63,759 nucleotides of DNA from RFSX01 sp964495785. Its GTDB lineage: Bacteria > Bacteroidota > Bacteroidia > Chitinophagales > Saprospiraceae. Made by a program: the position numbers and the translations under genes. The DNA lies in contig CAZBXL010000014.1 of NCBI GenBank assembly GCA_964495785.1, positions 1-63,759 of the forward strand, read 5' to 3'. The number at the start of each line of letters is the position of its first letter. Position 1 is the first letter of the stretch. The notes beneath the pieces were generated by a model, which saw only the letters and a program-made list of their open reading frames with translations, was not told the origin of the DNA and made no database searches. Below, in pieces: positions 63,052-63,759 of this stretch.

Positions 63052-63201
63052 TTATACTTTAACTTTGTTGATATGTAAATAAGTTTCTTTTTCTGTTACT
63101 AGTTTTTCTTCCATGTATTCTAAAAGTACATCTCGATAATAGACATTCCAAATTCCATTACCTATTTCCTTAGCGTCTATATATCTTCCAGGAGCTGCGT
63201 C
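63052..63201 (-). pseudogene. Remnant resembling the C-terminus of a DDE transposase
   Basis: Reading leftward, about 49 codons are open to the TAA at 63052-63054. The peptide contains GRYIDAKEIGNGIWNVYYRD, then VLLEYMEEK, like the beta-barrel C-terminal end (DGIWxVYYRDVxLGYxDE) of IS481/Mu-type transposases as I remember them. A TAG interrupts the frame at 63205-63207, and no upstream catalytic core is present. This is probably an IS fragment; identification is by pattern only. Confidence 0.35.
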
Positions 63202-63228
63202 AGTCTATTTGGGTGTGAAGGCGGATAA

Positions 63229-63549
63229 GATTATGTTAAGACAATATCAAATGATTCAAGTGAAACAATTTCATTTAATATTTTTCCTGAAACAGGAGCA
63301 GGTGGCGGTCTATTTGTTATAGAACCGAATGATTCAAAACAAGTATGGTTTTTAAGTCAAACTGCAAGATTTGCTGGTGAGAATTATGGTTGTGTGTAGG
63401 AGCTTGATTCAATACAAACTTCAGTAACCAACGGTAAAGTCCTTGTATTAGATATTATGGATGAAATTAATTGGGAATTAGAGACTTCTGGTGATCGTAT
63501 TGAGCTCTTAGATTGTAGACTAACTATTACTAATTCGGATTTACAATGA
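63229..63549 (+). pseudogene. Degenerate coding remnant with an in-frame stop
   Basis: The frame from about 63235 to the TGA at 63547-63549 reads like protein for 104 codons (NIFPETGAGGGLFVIEPND, VLVLDIMDEINWELETSGD) but is broken by a TAG at 63397-63399 and lacks a start. An upstream segment in another frame (SVYLGVKADKI) ends about where this begins, which suggests a frameshift too. Family unknown; it could be a secreted or lipoprotein tail. Confidence 0.4.
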
Positions 63550-63759
63550 TTCTATTATTGAATAGGCCCGTTGACTTGTTTTTATCTAAGTGAAATTTAA
63601 ATCCACAAATTTGATTTCTAATTAATCCATTATTTTAACTTGTTGGAAGTGTCAATCGGTGTTCTTTTGAGATATACTAGTCAGTGGAGGCTGAGTAATG
63701 ACACATAACGGCAGTTTATGAAAATACTACCACTTAAAATTAGCTAAAAATAGGAGAAG

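Noticed and set aside
1..63759. CRISPR arrays, rRNA genes, intact insertion sequences, phage genes or defence systems
   Set aside because: I found no regularly spaced short repeats, no rRNA-like sequence, no intact transposase and no cas, restriction or toxin-antitoxin signatures.

Overview
The window comes from an A+T-rich Bacteroidota genome, most likely of the Saprospiria/Chitinophagia type. The evidence is internal: giant secreted proteins built from HYR/Ig-like modules with type IX secretion (T9SS) C-terminal sorting domains, a PorP/SprF-like outer-membrane protein, degenerate dockerin and cohesin-like modules, a DUF5683 protein beside parA-parB, start sites without clear Shine-Dalgarno sequences, and candidate TAnnTTTG promoter boxes. 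Two runs of exactly 100 N (11810-11909 and 26910-27009) mark scaffold joins of unknown true length, so this is a draft assembly or MAG.

Layout. 1-299: end of a SUI1/YciH gene. 1000-10721: two tandem paralogous T9SS-exported adhesin-like proteins, followed by a terminator. 11013-16230: two TPR sensor histidine kinases flanking a GH113-like lipoprotein. 16286-19847: OsmC and an AsmA-like protein. 20108-21969: a fused double ABC ATPase and a small membrane protein. 21966-28025: the complete trp operon in the order trpE-G-D-C-F-B-A, read leftward and interrupted by an assembly gap between trpE and trpG. Upstream of it is a well-formed ribosome-mediated attenuator: a 21-residue leader peptide with three consecutive Trp codons, a predicted antiterminator and a terminator. 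28266-34036: fmt, an OmpA-like protein, DUF5683, parB, parA and an MBL hydrolase. 34188-40285: a giant HYR/C-type-lectin/GEVED adhesin and a thioredoxin-dockerin fusion. 40327-45117: lipB, a beta-barrel protein with TSP3 repeats, a TlpA lipoprotein, PorP/SprF and a response regulator. 45510-53409: a DMT exporter, DUF2795, queA, a MacB-like permease, infC-rpmI-rplT and clpC. 53673-54977: a STAS protein and RNase Z. 55002-58579: a two-gene unit pairing a class III cyclase-like receptor with an MscS channel that carries a cyclic-nucleotide-binding domain. 58847-62999: YHS, SPW-like, SnoaL-like, tandem-AraC and hypothetical genes. The right end is decayed and contains pseudogene remnants.

How the genes work together. 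The trp genes form one tightly overlapped biosynthetic unit with a visible switch. The cyclase and the cNMP-domain channel look like a signal producer and its receptor, although both lack a canonical arginine. The large secreted proteins share a domain grammar (HYR-like units, lectins inserted within them, dockerin or cohesin-like modules, T9SS tail) that suggests a modular cell-surface adhesion or matrix system. Functions are inferred from sequence motifs read by eye; no database search was possible.
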